Assembly: GCA_017623215.1 (NCBI GenBank)
Contig: JAGAPO010000012.1
Location: 1 to 47,743, forward strand
DNA: 47,743 nucleotides
DNA from: Lachnospiraceae bacterium
Lineage (GTDB): Bacteria > Bacillota > Clostridia > Lachnospirales > Lachnospiraceae
Direction of reading: 5' to 3'
Position 1 is the first letter of the stretch; the number at the start of each line of letters is the position of its first letter. The translations under genes were made by a program, and so were the position numbers. Positions 15,840 to 23,663 of this stretch are shown one piece after another. The notes beneath the pieces are model-generated. The model saw nothing but the letters and a program-made list of their open reading frames with translations, had not been told where the DNA came from and ran no database searches.

Positions 15840-16961
15840 TCAAATTCCCGGCATGTCAGCGGTTACGCGTTCGAGATCCTGCCGAATCGAAAGCTTCTGG
15901 GGACAGACCGTTTCGCATTTGCCGCATTTTCTGCACTGGTCAGCCCGTGCTTCGGGCTTGGTGTCGCGGTAGTATCTGCGTTTTGCAGCTGCTTCACTGC
16001 CGTATCTTGCGTATTCGTTCCAGATATTGAACATTCTTGGAATATCTACACCGAACGGACAGGGCATGCAGTAGGCACAGCCGGTACAGCCATTCTTTGT
16101 GCGGCTCTGTATGGTATCGGCAACCCGGGATACGATTCCCTGTTCTTCTTCGTTCAGCGGAACAAACTTAGTAAAGGTCCTTAGGTTGTCCTCAACCTGC
16201 TCCATGGTTGACATTCCGCTTAAGATAACCTTGACATTTGGCTTACTGCCAACCCAGCGAAGTGCCCAGGAGGAATCCGATGCATCCGGCGCGTAAGCGC
16301 GGAATTCTCCGGTGATGTCCTTGGGAAGCGCGGAAAGGGAGCCGCCTTTGATCGGTTCCATGATGACCATTGGGATTCCGAGTTTTTCGGCAAGCGCATA
16401 GCCTTTCTCTCCGGCCTGAATGTCGGTATCCATATAGTTATACTGTATCTGGCAGAAATCCCAGTGATATGCGGTCAGGATCTCCTCAAATACTTCATAC
16501 GTGTCATGGAAGGAAAAGCCGAGGTACTTGATCTTGCCTTCCGCCCTCAGCTGTTCGCAGTAACTTATAATATCCAGCTCTTTGATCAGCTTCCAACGCT
16601 CGGCACTCAACGCGTGCAGCAGGTAAAAGTCTACATACTCTACGTCCAGACGCTTTAATTGCTCCGCAAAGGTCTCTTTTACGTCATCCAAAGTCTTGAT
16701 CTTCCACATTGGAAGCTTTGTTGCAAGGTAGTAGCTGTTCCGGTCGTATTTTTTCAGAACACGGCCAACGAACGGTTCGCTCTCGCCGCCGTGATACGGG
16801 TAAGCAGTATCTATGTAGTTTACTCCGCCGGCAATCGCACGATCCATCATTCGTTCCGCTTCCTTCTCGTCGATCCTACCGTCTGCGGTCGGGAAACGCA
16901 TACAGCCAAATCCAAGCAGCGAAGGGGCAACCCCTAATTTCTCCATCTTACGGTATTCCAT
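15840..16961 (-). CDS. Aldo/keto reductase with a C-terminal ferredoxin-like domain
   Basis: Residues 1-270 or so form an aldo/keto reductase barrel with the catalytic-type residues in DTAYPYHGGESE (Asp, Tyr), ATKLPMW (Lys) and LLHALS (His). The C-terminal part binds iron-sulfur clusters: one motif CTGCAYCMPCPFGVD and a second CRKCGKCETVCPQ, which suggest two [4Fe-4S] clusters. This architecture is common in anaerobes and is usually annotated as a predicted oxidoreductase; the substrate is unknown. The ATG at 16961 is preferred because AGGA lies before it; an in-frame ATG at 16973 would add four residues. It is a single gene with its own promoter and is convergent with the Rpn remnant. Confidence 0.9.
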   Translation of the reverse strand: MEYRKMEKLGVAPSLLGFGCMRFPTADGRIDEKEAERMMDRAIAGGVNYIDTAYPYHGGESEPFVGRVLKKYDRNSYYLATKLPMWKIKTLDDVKETFAEQLKRLDVEYVDFYLLHALSAERWKLIKELDIISYCEQLRAEGKIKYLGFSFHDTYEVFEEILTAYHWDFCQIQYNYMDTDIQAGEKGYALAEKLGIPMVIMEPIKGGSLSALPKDITGEFRAYAPDASDSSWALRWVGSKPNVKVILSGMSTMEQVEDNLRTFTKFVPLNEEEQGIVSRVADTIQSRTKNGCTGCAYCMPCPFGVDIPRMFNIWNEYARYGSEAAAKRRYYRDTKPEARADQCRKCGKCETVCPQKLSIRQDLERVTADMPGI

Positions 16962-17071
16962 TCTTTTCCTCATTTCTGCACCGATTATGTAGCCGAAGAA
17001 TCCGCGAATACGGTGCGAACGCAGGATTCTGCTCTGCGGCTCTGAGGGCCCCAGTTCGGTTCTTCTCTTTT

Positions 17072-17101
17072 ATTATAAATCCCGTCAGCCATCCGGCGCA
17101 A
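17072..17101 (-). promoter_or_regulatory. Promoter of the Fe-S aldo/keto reductase
   Basis: On the minus strand TTGCGC (17101-17096) and a perfect TATAAT (17077-17072) are 18 bases apart, about 110 bases before the start codon. Confidence 0.55.
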
Positions 17102-17144
17102 GGCTTTTTCCTGTTTTCCTTTTGTTGTATTCTATGCAATCAGG

Positions 17145-17203
17145 AAATAAAATACCCTGATAGTCTAACACAGACTCTTTCTCTGTGCCTAACCATCAGG
17201 GTA
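17145..17203 (-). terminator. Terminator of the opp-DUF3899 operon
   Basis: Arms 17195-17203 and 17153-17161 pair around an inner CACAG/CTGTG hairpin, and on the minus strand the stem is followed by TTTTATTT. It lies just past the DUF3899 stop. Confidence 0.75.
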
Positions 17204-17213
17204 TCTATCTTCT

Positions 17214-17630
17214 CTAATATAGCTTAAATACCACCAGAATAACGACCGCCGCAAGCACGAACAAAAGCCCTACCAGGAACAGATTCATCGGAATCGCTTT
17301 CTCCTTCCGGAGCTCTTTTTTACGCTCGCTGTAAGCATAGAAGTCTTTATCCTTGCGCTTCTCCTTGGAGAAGAGACTTAAAAGCAGCTGCATACTGAAG
17401 CCTAACATATCAAAGGCTCCTCCCGATGCCGTTAAGGCAAGGAGTCCGAAGCAGACCAGCAGAATGCCTACCGTAAAGCAGCCGTCACAGACAGCGGACA
17501 TTGTCGCAGCCTGCGATTGCCCGACGAACGCACCGCGGTAGTCGGCGATAATCACCGCTCCGGCTATGGCGAAGATAAGGGTGGTGACGTATGATCGAAT
17601 GGGGATCTCTTTTATTCTGTCTCGTATCAT
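17214..17630 (-). CDS. DUF3899-like small membrane protein
   Basis: A 138-residue protein with an N-terminal hydrophobic helix (about residues 14-30), a second (about 50-67), the segment GAFDMLGFSMQ typical of DUF3899 proteins, a strongly basic cytoplasmic stretch (KEKRKDKDFYAYSERKKELRKEK, residues about 88-110, described here by position) and a last hydrophobic helix at 115-136. It starts 12 bases after oppF with an AAGGAGC ribosome site and precedes the operon terminator, so it is the last gene of the opp operon. Its function is unknown; a link to the transporter is suggested only by position. Confidence 0.7.
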   Translation of the reverse strand: MIRDRIKEIPIRSYVTTLIFAIAGAVIIADYRGAFVGQSQAATMSAVCDGCFTVGILLVCFGLLALTASGGAFDMLGFSMQLLLSLFSKEKRKDKDFYAYSERKKELRKEKAIPMNLFLVGLLFVLAAVVILVVFKLY

Positions 17631-17642
17631 TCGCCGCGCTCC

Positions 17643-18686
17643 TTATCGATTCACTTCTTCCTGATATTTCTTGAATTCCTCCGTATTGCAGTATACGAAA
17701 TGTCCCGGCTTTACTTCACGGAATTCAGGGCCTTCCTTGGAGTAATCATGCTCCTCGTCCGGCTTATAGATAATTCTCTTTCTCTTCTTCTCATAGTGCG
17801 GATCGGGCAGCGGAATCGCGGAGAGGAGAGACTTCGTGTACGGATGCAGCGGATGTGCAAAGAGCTCATCCGAATCCGCCATCTCTACCATCTTACCGAA
17901 ATACATAACGCCGATTCGATCGGAGAAGTATTTTACAACGGAAAGGTCATGCGCAATGAACATGATGGTCAGGTTCATGCTGCTTCTTAAATCATTCAGC
18001 AGGTTGATAACCTGTGCCTGAATGGATACGTCCAACGCACTGATCGGCTCATCGGCTATAATCAGCTCGGGCTTCATGATGATCGCGCGGGCAATACCGA
18101 TTCTCTGTCTCTGACCGCCGGAGAACTCATGCGGGTAACGACCCGCGTGCTCTCTGACGAGACCTACCATTTCGAGAACCTCATATACCTTCTCATCAAT
18201 GAACTTCTTATCTCGGATTCCCTGGATGATCAGTCCCTCCGCAATAATCTCTCGAACGGTCATACGGGGATTCAGAGAAGCGATGGGATCCTGGAAAATC
18301 ATCTGAATCTGGGTTACTTCCTTGGGATCTGCATGCTTATGATCGTATTTGGCAGCTGCCATCTCTTTCTTAACGGCTGCGATCTCAGCGGACGAAGCAC
18401 CGGATTCCTTCAGGGCCTTGAGCTTGTCCTCATAGTCTCTTGTACCAGCCGCAATACGGTCACCCTTAAACCAGACATTACCGCCGGTAATATCATACAG
18501 CTTGATGATGGAACGGCCTGTGGTTGTCTTACCACAGCCGGACTCACCTACCAGACCGAATACCTCACCGCGCTTAATATCAAAGCTGACATCATCAACG
18601 GCCTTTAACTCGCCCTTACCCATCTTGAAATACTGCTTCAGGTGTTCAACCTTTAATAATACTTCCTGGTTCTCTTTATTATTCAT
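17643..18686 (-). CDS. oppF: Oligopeptide ABC transporter ATPase OppF, with a 43-residue insertion
   Basis: The second nucleotide-binding subunit of an Opp/Dpp-type importer; it hydrolyses ATP at the cytoplasmic face. Walker A is GESGCGKT (48-55), the Q-loop is FQDPIASLNP (131-140), the signature is FSGGQRQR (188-195), Walker B ends in ADEP (211-214) and the switch His is in AHD near 246. The C-terminal oligopeptide-transporter extension has HPLHPYTKSLLSAIPLPDP. Residues about 79-121 between Walker A and the Q-loop are an extra charged, helical-looking stretch that ordinary OppF proteins lack. The ATG overlaps the oppD stop by 8 bases with GGAGGTG upstream, so the two are translationally coupled. 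Confidence 0.92.
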   Translation of the reverse strand: MNNKENQEVLLKVEHLKQYFKMGKGELKAVDDVSFDIKRGEVFGLVGESGCGKTTTGRSIIKLYDITGGNVWFKGDRIAAGTRDYEDKLKALKESGASSAEIAAVKKEMAAAKYDHKHADPKEVTQIQMIFQDPIASLNPRMTVREIIAEGLIIQGIRDKKFIDEKVYEVLEMVGLVREHAGRYPHEFSGGQRQRIGIARAIIMKPELIIADEPISALDVSIQAQVINLLNDLRSSMNLTIMFIAHDLSVVKYFSDRIGVMYFGKMVEMADSDELFAHPLHPYTKSLLSAIPLPDPHYEKKRKRIIYKPDEEHDYSKEGPEFREVKPGHFVYCNTEEFKKYQEEVNR

Positions 18687-20841
18687 TGCCGCCCACCTCC
18701 AGCTTCTTCATTCTCTCGATACGATCGGTAACAATCTTCGGAGGCTCAACCTTCGGCGCATTCGGATGCAGCAGCCAGGTTGCCGCGTAATGCGTGGGGG
18801 TAATCTCGAACATCGGGGGCTGCTCCTCGAAATCGATCTCCATCGCATATTTATTACGTGCCGCAAATGCATCACCCTTCGGAGGATGAATCATGTTCGG
18901 AGGAGTTCCGGGAATTGCTTCCAGCTTCTCCTTCGTATCCAGGTCAGGCATGGACGACAGAAGCGCCCAGGTATACGGATGTGCGGGCTCGTAGAAGATC
19001 TCGTCCACATTACCGTACTCAACAATCTTACCGGCATACATAACGGCAATTCTGTCCGCCATATTTGCAACAACGCCCAAGTCGTGCGTGATGAAAATAA
19101 TGGACAGCTGTCTTTCTTCTTTCAGCTTATTAATCAGCTCCAGAATCTGGGACTGAATCGTAACGTCAAGTGCTGTGGTAGGCTCGTCGCAAATCAGGAT
19201 GTCCGGATTCGCCGCCAGTGCGATCGCAATAACGACACGCTGTCTCATACCACCCGAGAACTCGAACGGGAACTGCTTATATCTCTTTCTGGCCTCCGGG
19301 ATACCAACCTCTTCCATCAGCTCAATCGCATGATGCTTGGCCATACCCTTTGTAACCTTGTGGACAACCTTCGTCTCCTGTGTGTAGAGGTGAAGAATCA
19401 TCTCTCTTGCAAGCGCATCATAATCCACCTTGCTGCTCGCTGCGATATCCTTCTGATACGATTCGTACAGACCGGATACGGTGCGGATCATGTTCGTATG
19501 AGCAAGCTCCAGATCAACAATCAGTGCCGGAACCGGCTTGCCGACATCCTTGCCCTTTGCCACATTCTTCTCATACTTCTCATTCTCTCTTGCGAAGCGC
19601 TTCTCTTCCTTCGCATTATGCGGAATTCCCTTAAAGTACGTCTTAATAGCCGAGTTCAGGCTGCTTCCAAATACATAGGCAAGATTATCCTTCCTCAGAG
19701 CAAGCTTATCAATGGACTTATCCACAACCTTCGTCAGAGCTGACGCAACATGTTCACACTCTGCCTTGTCAAGCTTCTCCTTCTCATAGGTCGGAAGCGC
19801 CTTCTTTAATTCTTCTGCCGCAATTTTCTTAGCCTCCAGCGACTTCTCGCTCGAATACTCCATTGCGACCGATACAATCTTCGTGAATTCTCCCAGGAAA
19901 TTCTCCTCCAGGAACTTCTCCACTGTCTGATTCAGGGCCTCAATATTCTTCGTATCCAGCTTAACATCGCCCTTCTTCAGCAGGTAATACCCCATCGAAA
20001 AGAAATCCGGTGCCACCTTCGGAATGTTCTGCTCCAGCTCCGCCTTCAAATCCTTCATAGCCGCAATCAGTTCATCCGCCTGTTCTACCTTCCTGTAGGA
20101 AGAAGCTATCTTCTTATAAGCCTCGGCCTTTGCTTTGTATGCGCTGTTGCTCTCATCTACCACATACGGGCTGAATACCTTCATTGCCTTCGACGCGGTC
20201 TGCTTTAACTCCGAAACAATGTTCTTCGGCTCATCTTTTTTAATGTCCGCAAGATACAGTGCTAATTCGTCGGAACATTCCACCGCGTTATTATACGCTC
20301 TGTTATATTCCTTCGATAAAGTGATAGCTTTTTTAGAGAACTGCTCGAACTCCGCCATCATGGAGTTCGCCTTCTCCGCTGTAATATTCTTGCCGTCGGC
20401 CGCTGCCTTCAGCATAGCATCCTTTAAGAGCTTTGTCTTGGATGTAAGCTCTTTCTTCGCGGTTCTCTGGTTTGCCTTACCGTTCAGGATCATAGCCTCG
20501 GTCAGCTGTTTGCCGATTCTCATGATCGGGTTCAGACTCGACATCGGGTCCTGGAAAATCATGGAGATTCGGTTGCCGCGATAATCATGAAATTCTTCCT
20601 CCGTGGTCTTTAACAGGTCACGACCGTCATATATAATTTCACCGCCCTCAATAATGCTGTTCGGTGCCAGAATACCGAGCATAGCCTTCGCCGTAACGGA
20701 TTTACCGGACCCGGACTCGCCCACAATCGCAAGGGTCTCACCCTTGTCAAGATGCAGGTTGATGTCACGGACGGCCTTAACCGTACCATTATTCGTTCTG
20801 AATGAAATTCTAAGATTTCTGACATCTAATATTCTTTCCAT
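18679..20841 (-). CDS. oppD: Oligopeptide ABC transporter ATPase OppD with a giant 375-residue insertion
   Basis: All ATPase motifs are intact: Walker A GESGSGKS (41-48), Q-loop FQDPMSSLNP (96-105), signature FSGGMRQR (528-535), Walker B with CDEP (551-554), switch His586 and the HPYTWALLSSMPD C-terminal extension. Between the Q-loop region and the signature, residues about 121-500 form a Lys/Glu/Ala-rich, mostly helical segment that resembles coiled coil and has no domain I recognise. Usual OppD proteins are about 330-350 residues with only about 20 there; this one has 720. The frame is continuous and the insert is rich in charged residues without Pro clusters, so it is not a frameshift product. 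The insert lies in the helical-subdomain part of the ATPase, which contacts the permeases. The gene follows oppC by 135 bases and overlaps oppF. Confidence 0.93.
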   Translation of the reverse strand: MERILDVRNLRISFRTNNGTVKAVRDINLHLDKGETLAIVGESGSGKSVTAKAMLGILAPNSIIEGGEIIYDGRDLLKTTEEEFHDYRGNRISMIFQDPMSSLNPIMRIGKQLTEAMILNGKANQRTAKKELTSKTKLLKDAMLKAAADGKNITAEKANSMMAEFEQFSKKAITLSKEYNRAYNNAVECSDELALYLADIKKDEPKNIVSELKQTASKAMKVFSPYVVDESNSAYKAKAEAYKKIASSYRKVEQADELIAAMKDLKAELEQNIPKVAPDFFSMGYYLLKKGDVKLDTKNIEALNQTVEKFLEENFLGEFTKIVSVAMEYSSEKSLEAKKIAAEELKKALPTYEKEKLDKAECEHVASALTKVVDKSIDKLALRKDNLAYVFGSSLNSAIKTYFKGIPHNAKEEKRFARENEKYEKNVAKGKDVGKPVPALIVDLELAHTNMIRTVSGLYESYQKDIAASSKVDYDALAREMILHLYTQETKVVHKVTKGMAKHHAIELMEEVGIPEARKRYKQFPFEFSGGMRQRVVIAIALAANPDILICDEPTTALDVTIQSQILELINKLKEERQLSIIFITHDLGVVANMADRIAVMYAGKIVEYGNVDEIFYEPAHPYTWALLSSMPDLDTKEKLEAIPGTPPNMIHPPKGDAFAARNKYAMEIDFEEQPPMFEITPTHYAATWLLHPNAPKVEPPKIVTDRIERMKKLEVGGNE

Positions 20842-20976
20842 TCGTTCCTCACATTCTGCCGCTTGCGCGGCTGGTTATCTGCTTACCCTACACACTCTCA
20901 ACAGTCCCACGAATTCGAACCGTTAGGTACACCGGCTGCAAATTCGCAGATTGAAAGGTCACCGTCTTTACAATCT

Positions 20977-22515
20977 TTACTCGGATCCTCTTAAGGACGG
21001 GTTAAATGCGTCACGCAGTCCGTTACCGAACATGTTAAAGCAAATCATCAGCAGCGCAAGGAACACTGCCGGGAAGAAGATAACATGCGGATAGGTGGAC
21101 AGTGAAGACTGTCCTGCCGAAAGCATGGTACCGATACTCGTCGTATTACCGGTCTGCAAATTAACGATACCGAGGAACGAAAGCATGGACTCCGTACCAA
21201 TTGTACCTGGAATGATCAGCACTGCTGCAGTAACGATTGTACCCAGAGCGTTCGGGAGAATGTGACGGAAGATAATTCTTCTGTCCTTCGCGCCCAGTGT
21301 TCTCGCCGCCAGAACGTATTCCTGACCCTTGAAACGGTAGAACTGTGTTCTGGTACGTCCCGCAATGCCAATCCAGCCGGTCAGAACGAACGCGAACAGC
21401 AGTGACCAGAAGGTTCCCACCTTCTGTGCGAAATAGATCTGGAACAACGTAGCAACCACAATGAACGGAACGTCATAGAGAATCTCAACGAGACGCTCCA
21501 TGACCAGGTCGACCTTACCGCCGTAGTAGCCCTCAATCGAACCATAGATCAGACCGATGAACAGGTTAATCACAGATACGCTGATAGACAGCAGGAACGA
21601 AAGTCTCGCACCGCTTGCCAGACATACCAGGATGTCCTTACCGAACGAATCCACACCGAACAGGAAGCAGGGCTCAAAACCGTGCTGATATACATAATAC
21701 TCATTATAGAGAACTCTGGTCTCATACGTATTGCCGTCATTCTTCGACGTATACTTCTTTACCATATATTCTCCATTCTCATCCCATTCTCCGTACTCGT
21801 TGACCTGCATTACATTGCCGATCTCAATATCGCTGTCCGTGGCCTTCTTAAAGATGTTCTGGAAATTTCCATTCTCATCATAGACAGCCTTACCCTTCTG
21901 ATCATGCAGATACCAGACATTGATATCCTGCTGATAGGAGGCGTACTTAATCTTTGTCTTATCTACGATCGGATACATAACCTGACGTCCGCTCTCCTGC
22001 TCGTAGGCAGCCAAAGCCTCATACTCTGCCTTGGTCAAAGCAACTGTCGCATAGCCTACCTTTGCATACGTATCCATCTTAATGTCGTAATACGTATTGG
22101 TTCTTCCCGCATCGGTAATCTCATAGCTGTCATACACTTCAACCACCGCGCCCGGGATAGAACTGTAATAATCATACAACTGCTGGTTATAACCGCTGAA
22201 GTCCTTGCACCCGTCCATAATTCCATACTGTGCCAGGAACTCATTCTTCGGAAGTACATAATTATAATGCGTATCCGAATATCTTACATCAAATCTTGAG
22301 AACATCGGTACCAAAATTGCAAACAGCATAAGTGCAAGAATAATCATTGCCGCAATAACCGAACCCTTATTCCTGCTGAATCGATACCAGGCGTCCTTAA
22401 AATATCCTACCGGCTTCGTCTCAAACTTCATATCGTGGAGCTTCGCATCCTTCTGAACGAATCGAAACTTACTCGGATCCACATTCTGAATGGTGTTGTT
22501 CGTCTTATCGCTCAT
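20977..22515 (-). CDS. oppC: Oligopeptide ABC transporter permease OppC with a 190-residue external loop
   Basis: A membrane subunit of the peptide importer. A basic cytoplasmic N-terminus precedes the first membrane helix (about residues 51-72). The normal OppC pattern resumes at FLFGVDSFGKDILVCLASGARLS (about 285-307; given by position), followed by five further helices with the EAA-type loop AARTLGAKDRRIIFRHILPNA. Residues about 85-280 between these parts are extra and should lie outside the membrane; they are rich in Tyr, Asp and Asn with beta-like patterning. OppC is normally about 300 residues; this one is 512. The ATG at 22515 was chosen over 22551 because GGGAGGTGG lies 9 bases before it, and it overlaps the oppB stop by 11 bases. 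Confidence 0.9.
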   Translation of the reverse strand: MSDKTNNTIQNVDPSKFRFVQKDAKLHDMKFETKPVGYFKDAWYRFSRNKGSVIAAMIILALMLFAILVPMFSRFDVRYSDTHYNYVLPKNEFLAQYGIMDGCKDFSGYNQQLYDYYSSIPGAVVEVYDSYEITDAGRTNTYYDIKMDTYAKVGYATVALTKAEYEALAAYEQESGRQVMYPIVDKTKIKYASYQQDINVWYLHDQKGKAVYDENGNFQNIFKKATDSDIEIGNVMQVNEYGEWDENGEYMVKKYTSKNDGNTYETRVLYNEYYVYQHGFEPCFLFGVDSFGKDILVCLASGARLSFLLSISVSVINLFIGLIYGSIEGYYGGKVDLVMERLVEILYDVPFIVVATLFQIYFAQKVGTFWSLLFAFVLTGWIGIAGRTRTQFYRFKGQEYVLAARTLGAKDRRIIFRHILPNALGTIVTAAVLIIPGTIGTESMLSFLGIVNLQTGNTTSIGTMLSAGQSSLSTYPHVIFFPAVFLALLMICFNMFGNGLRDAFNPSLRGSE

Positions 22516-23473
22516 TATTCTTGCCACCTCCCATACGAATTCTGGGGTCAATGAAACCGTAACTAATATCCGTTAAAATGCTCGCCGAAAGCCCGATAAA
22601 CACGTAGAACATCGCAATCGCAAGGAACATATCATAGTCTCTTACACTGATGGATAACGTATACAATTTACCGACACCCGGCACAGCAAAAATACTTTCT
22701 ATAACAAGAGAACCGCCCAGAATACCAACAATCTCACCTAAAATCATCGGTAAAATCGGAACCATGGCATTTCTTAAGGCATGTCTCGTCGTAGCCTGTG
22801 CTCCTGTTAAGCCCTTTGTTCTGGCTAATAACATATATTCACTTGTCAGAGTCTCTGTGAGCTCTGCTCTGGTATATCTCATAAGTCCTGCCATTGTACC
22901 AAACGACAGCGACATAGCCGGCAGAATTGCCGAGTGAATCATCTCCGGACTCAGCCAGTCCGTACCTGATTTTAATACGAGTGGGAACCATCCCAGCTTA
23001 AATGCGAAGATATACTGCACTAAAAATGCGTATACATAAGACGGCACGGATATCAACAGCATAATCAAAACGGAGATTACCTGATCCTGCCATTTGTTCT
23101 TCTTTAACGCGGCATAAATGCCGAACAGAATACCAAGCGGTATACTAACTACAATAGACAGCAGATTAACCAGCAAGGTTGCCGGAAGCTTCTGCGCAAT
23201 AATAGAAACTACAGACGTATACTTGGGAGCAAGCGACGTTGTAATTCCCCAGTTGAACTCTGTCAATACCTTCTTCAAATAAATACCATACTGCACGATA
23301 ATTGGCTTATTGTATCCCCATGCCTCACGCATTGCCTCTACCTGCTTATCCATGCCGCCCACAACCGCAACATTGGGATTGGGAAGCAAACGCACCAGTA
23401 CAAAGCATATCGTCATAATAATGAAGAAGCTGACAAACATGAGCCCGATTCGTTTTGCTACATATTTTGCCAT
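22505..23473 (-). CDS. oppB: Oligopeptide ABC transporter permease OppB
   Basis: A 322-residue inner-membrane permease of normal length. It starts MAKYVAKRIGLMFVSFF, the usual OppB first helix, and has a large external loop, then five helices with the EAA-type loop LLARTKGLTGAQATTRHALRNA (by position about residues 210-231). The ATG at 23473 was preferred over 23560 because GAGGAG lies 8 bases before it and the longer form would add 29 unconserved residues. Unlike oppA, oppC, oppD and oppF, this subunit has no obvious insertion. It is separated from oppA by 190 bases holding a perfect hairpin. Confidence 0.93.
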   Translation of the reverse strand: MAKYVAKRIGLMFVSFFIIMTICFVLVRLLPNPNVAVVGGMDKQVEAMREAWGYNKPIIVQYGIYLKKVLTEFNWGITTSLAPKYTSVVSIIAQKLPATLLVNLLSIVVSIPLGILFGIYAALKKNKWQDQVISVLIMLLISVPSYVYAFLVQYIFAFKLGWFPLVLKSGTDWLSPEMIHSAILPAMSLSFGTMAGLMRYTRAELTETLTSEYMLLARTKGLTGAQATTRHALRNAMVPILPMILGEIVGILGGSLVIESIFAVPGVGKLYTLSISVRDYDMFLAIAMFYVFIGLSASILTDISYGFIDPRIRMGGGKNNER

Positions 23474-23563
23474 ACAATCACTCCTCTTCTCTCTGTTAAT
23501 CCTGCTTCGCAGCCTGCCGCAGAGGCCTCCTGCGAATGCAAATTTCGGATGTATCCTCAAACA

Positions 23564-23602
23564 GGCACAATATACGAGAATTCTCCTCCCGTATATTGTG
23601 CC
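23564..23602 (-). terminator. Perfect 13-bp hairpin between oppA and oppB
   Basis: GGCACAATATACG (23564-23576) pairs perfectly with 23590-23602. No good T-tract follows on the minus strand. Such hairpins after a binding-protein gene often protect its mRNA and lower downstream expression, giving excess OppA over the membrane parts. Confidence 0.65.
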
Positions 23603-23663
23603 CTCATGCTTATACCTTAATCATATTTCCTTCTGATTCCTCATCCCCGTAGGGCTGTGTGAA

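Noticed and set aside
18502..19743. 413-codon plus-strand frame opposite oppD and oppF
   Set aside because: The minus strand carries clear ABC ATPase motifs throughout; the plus-strand product shows no family features.
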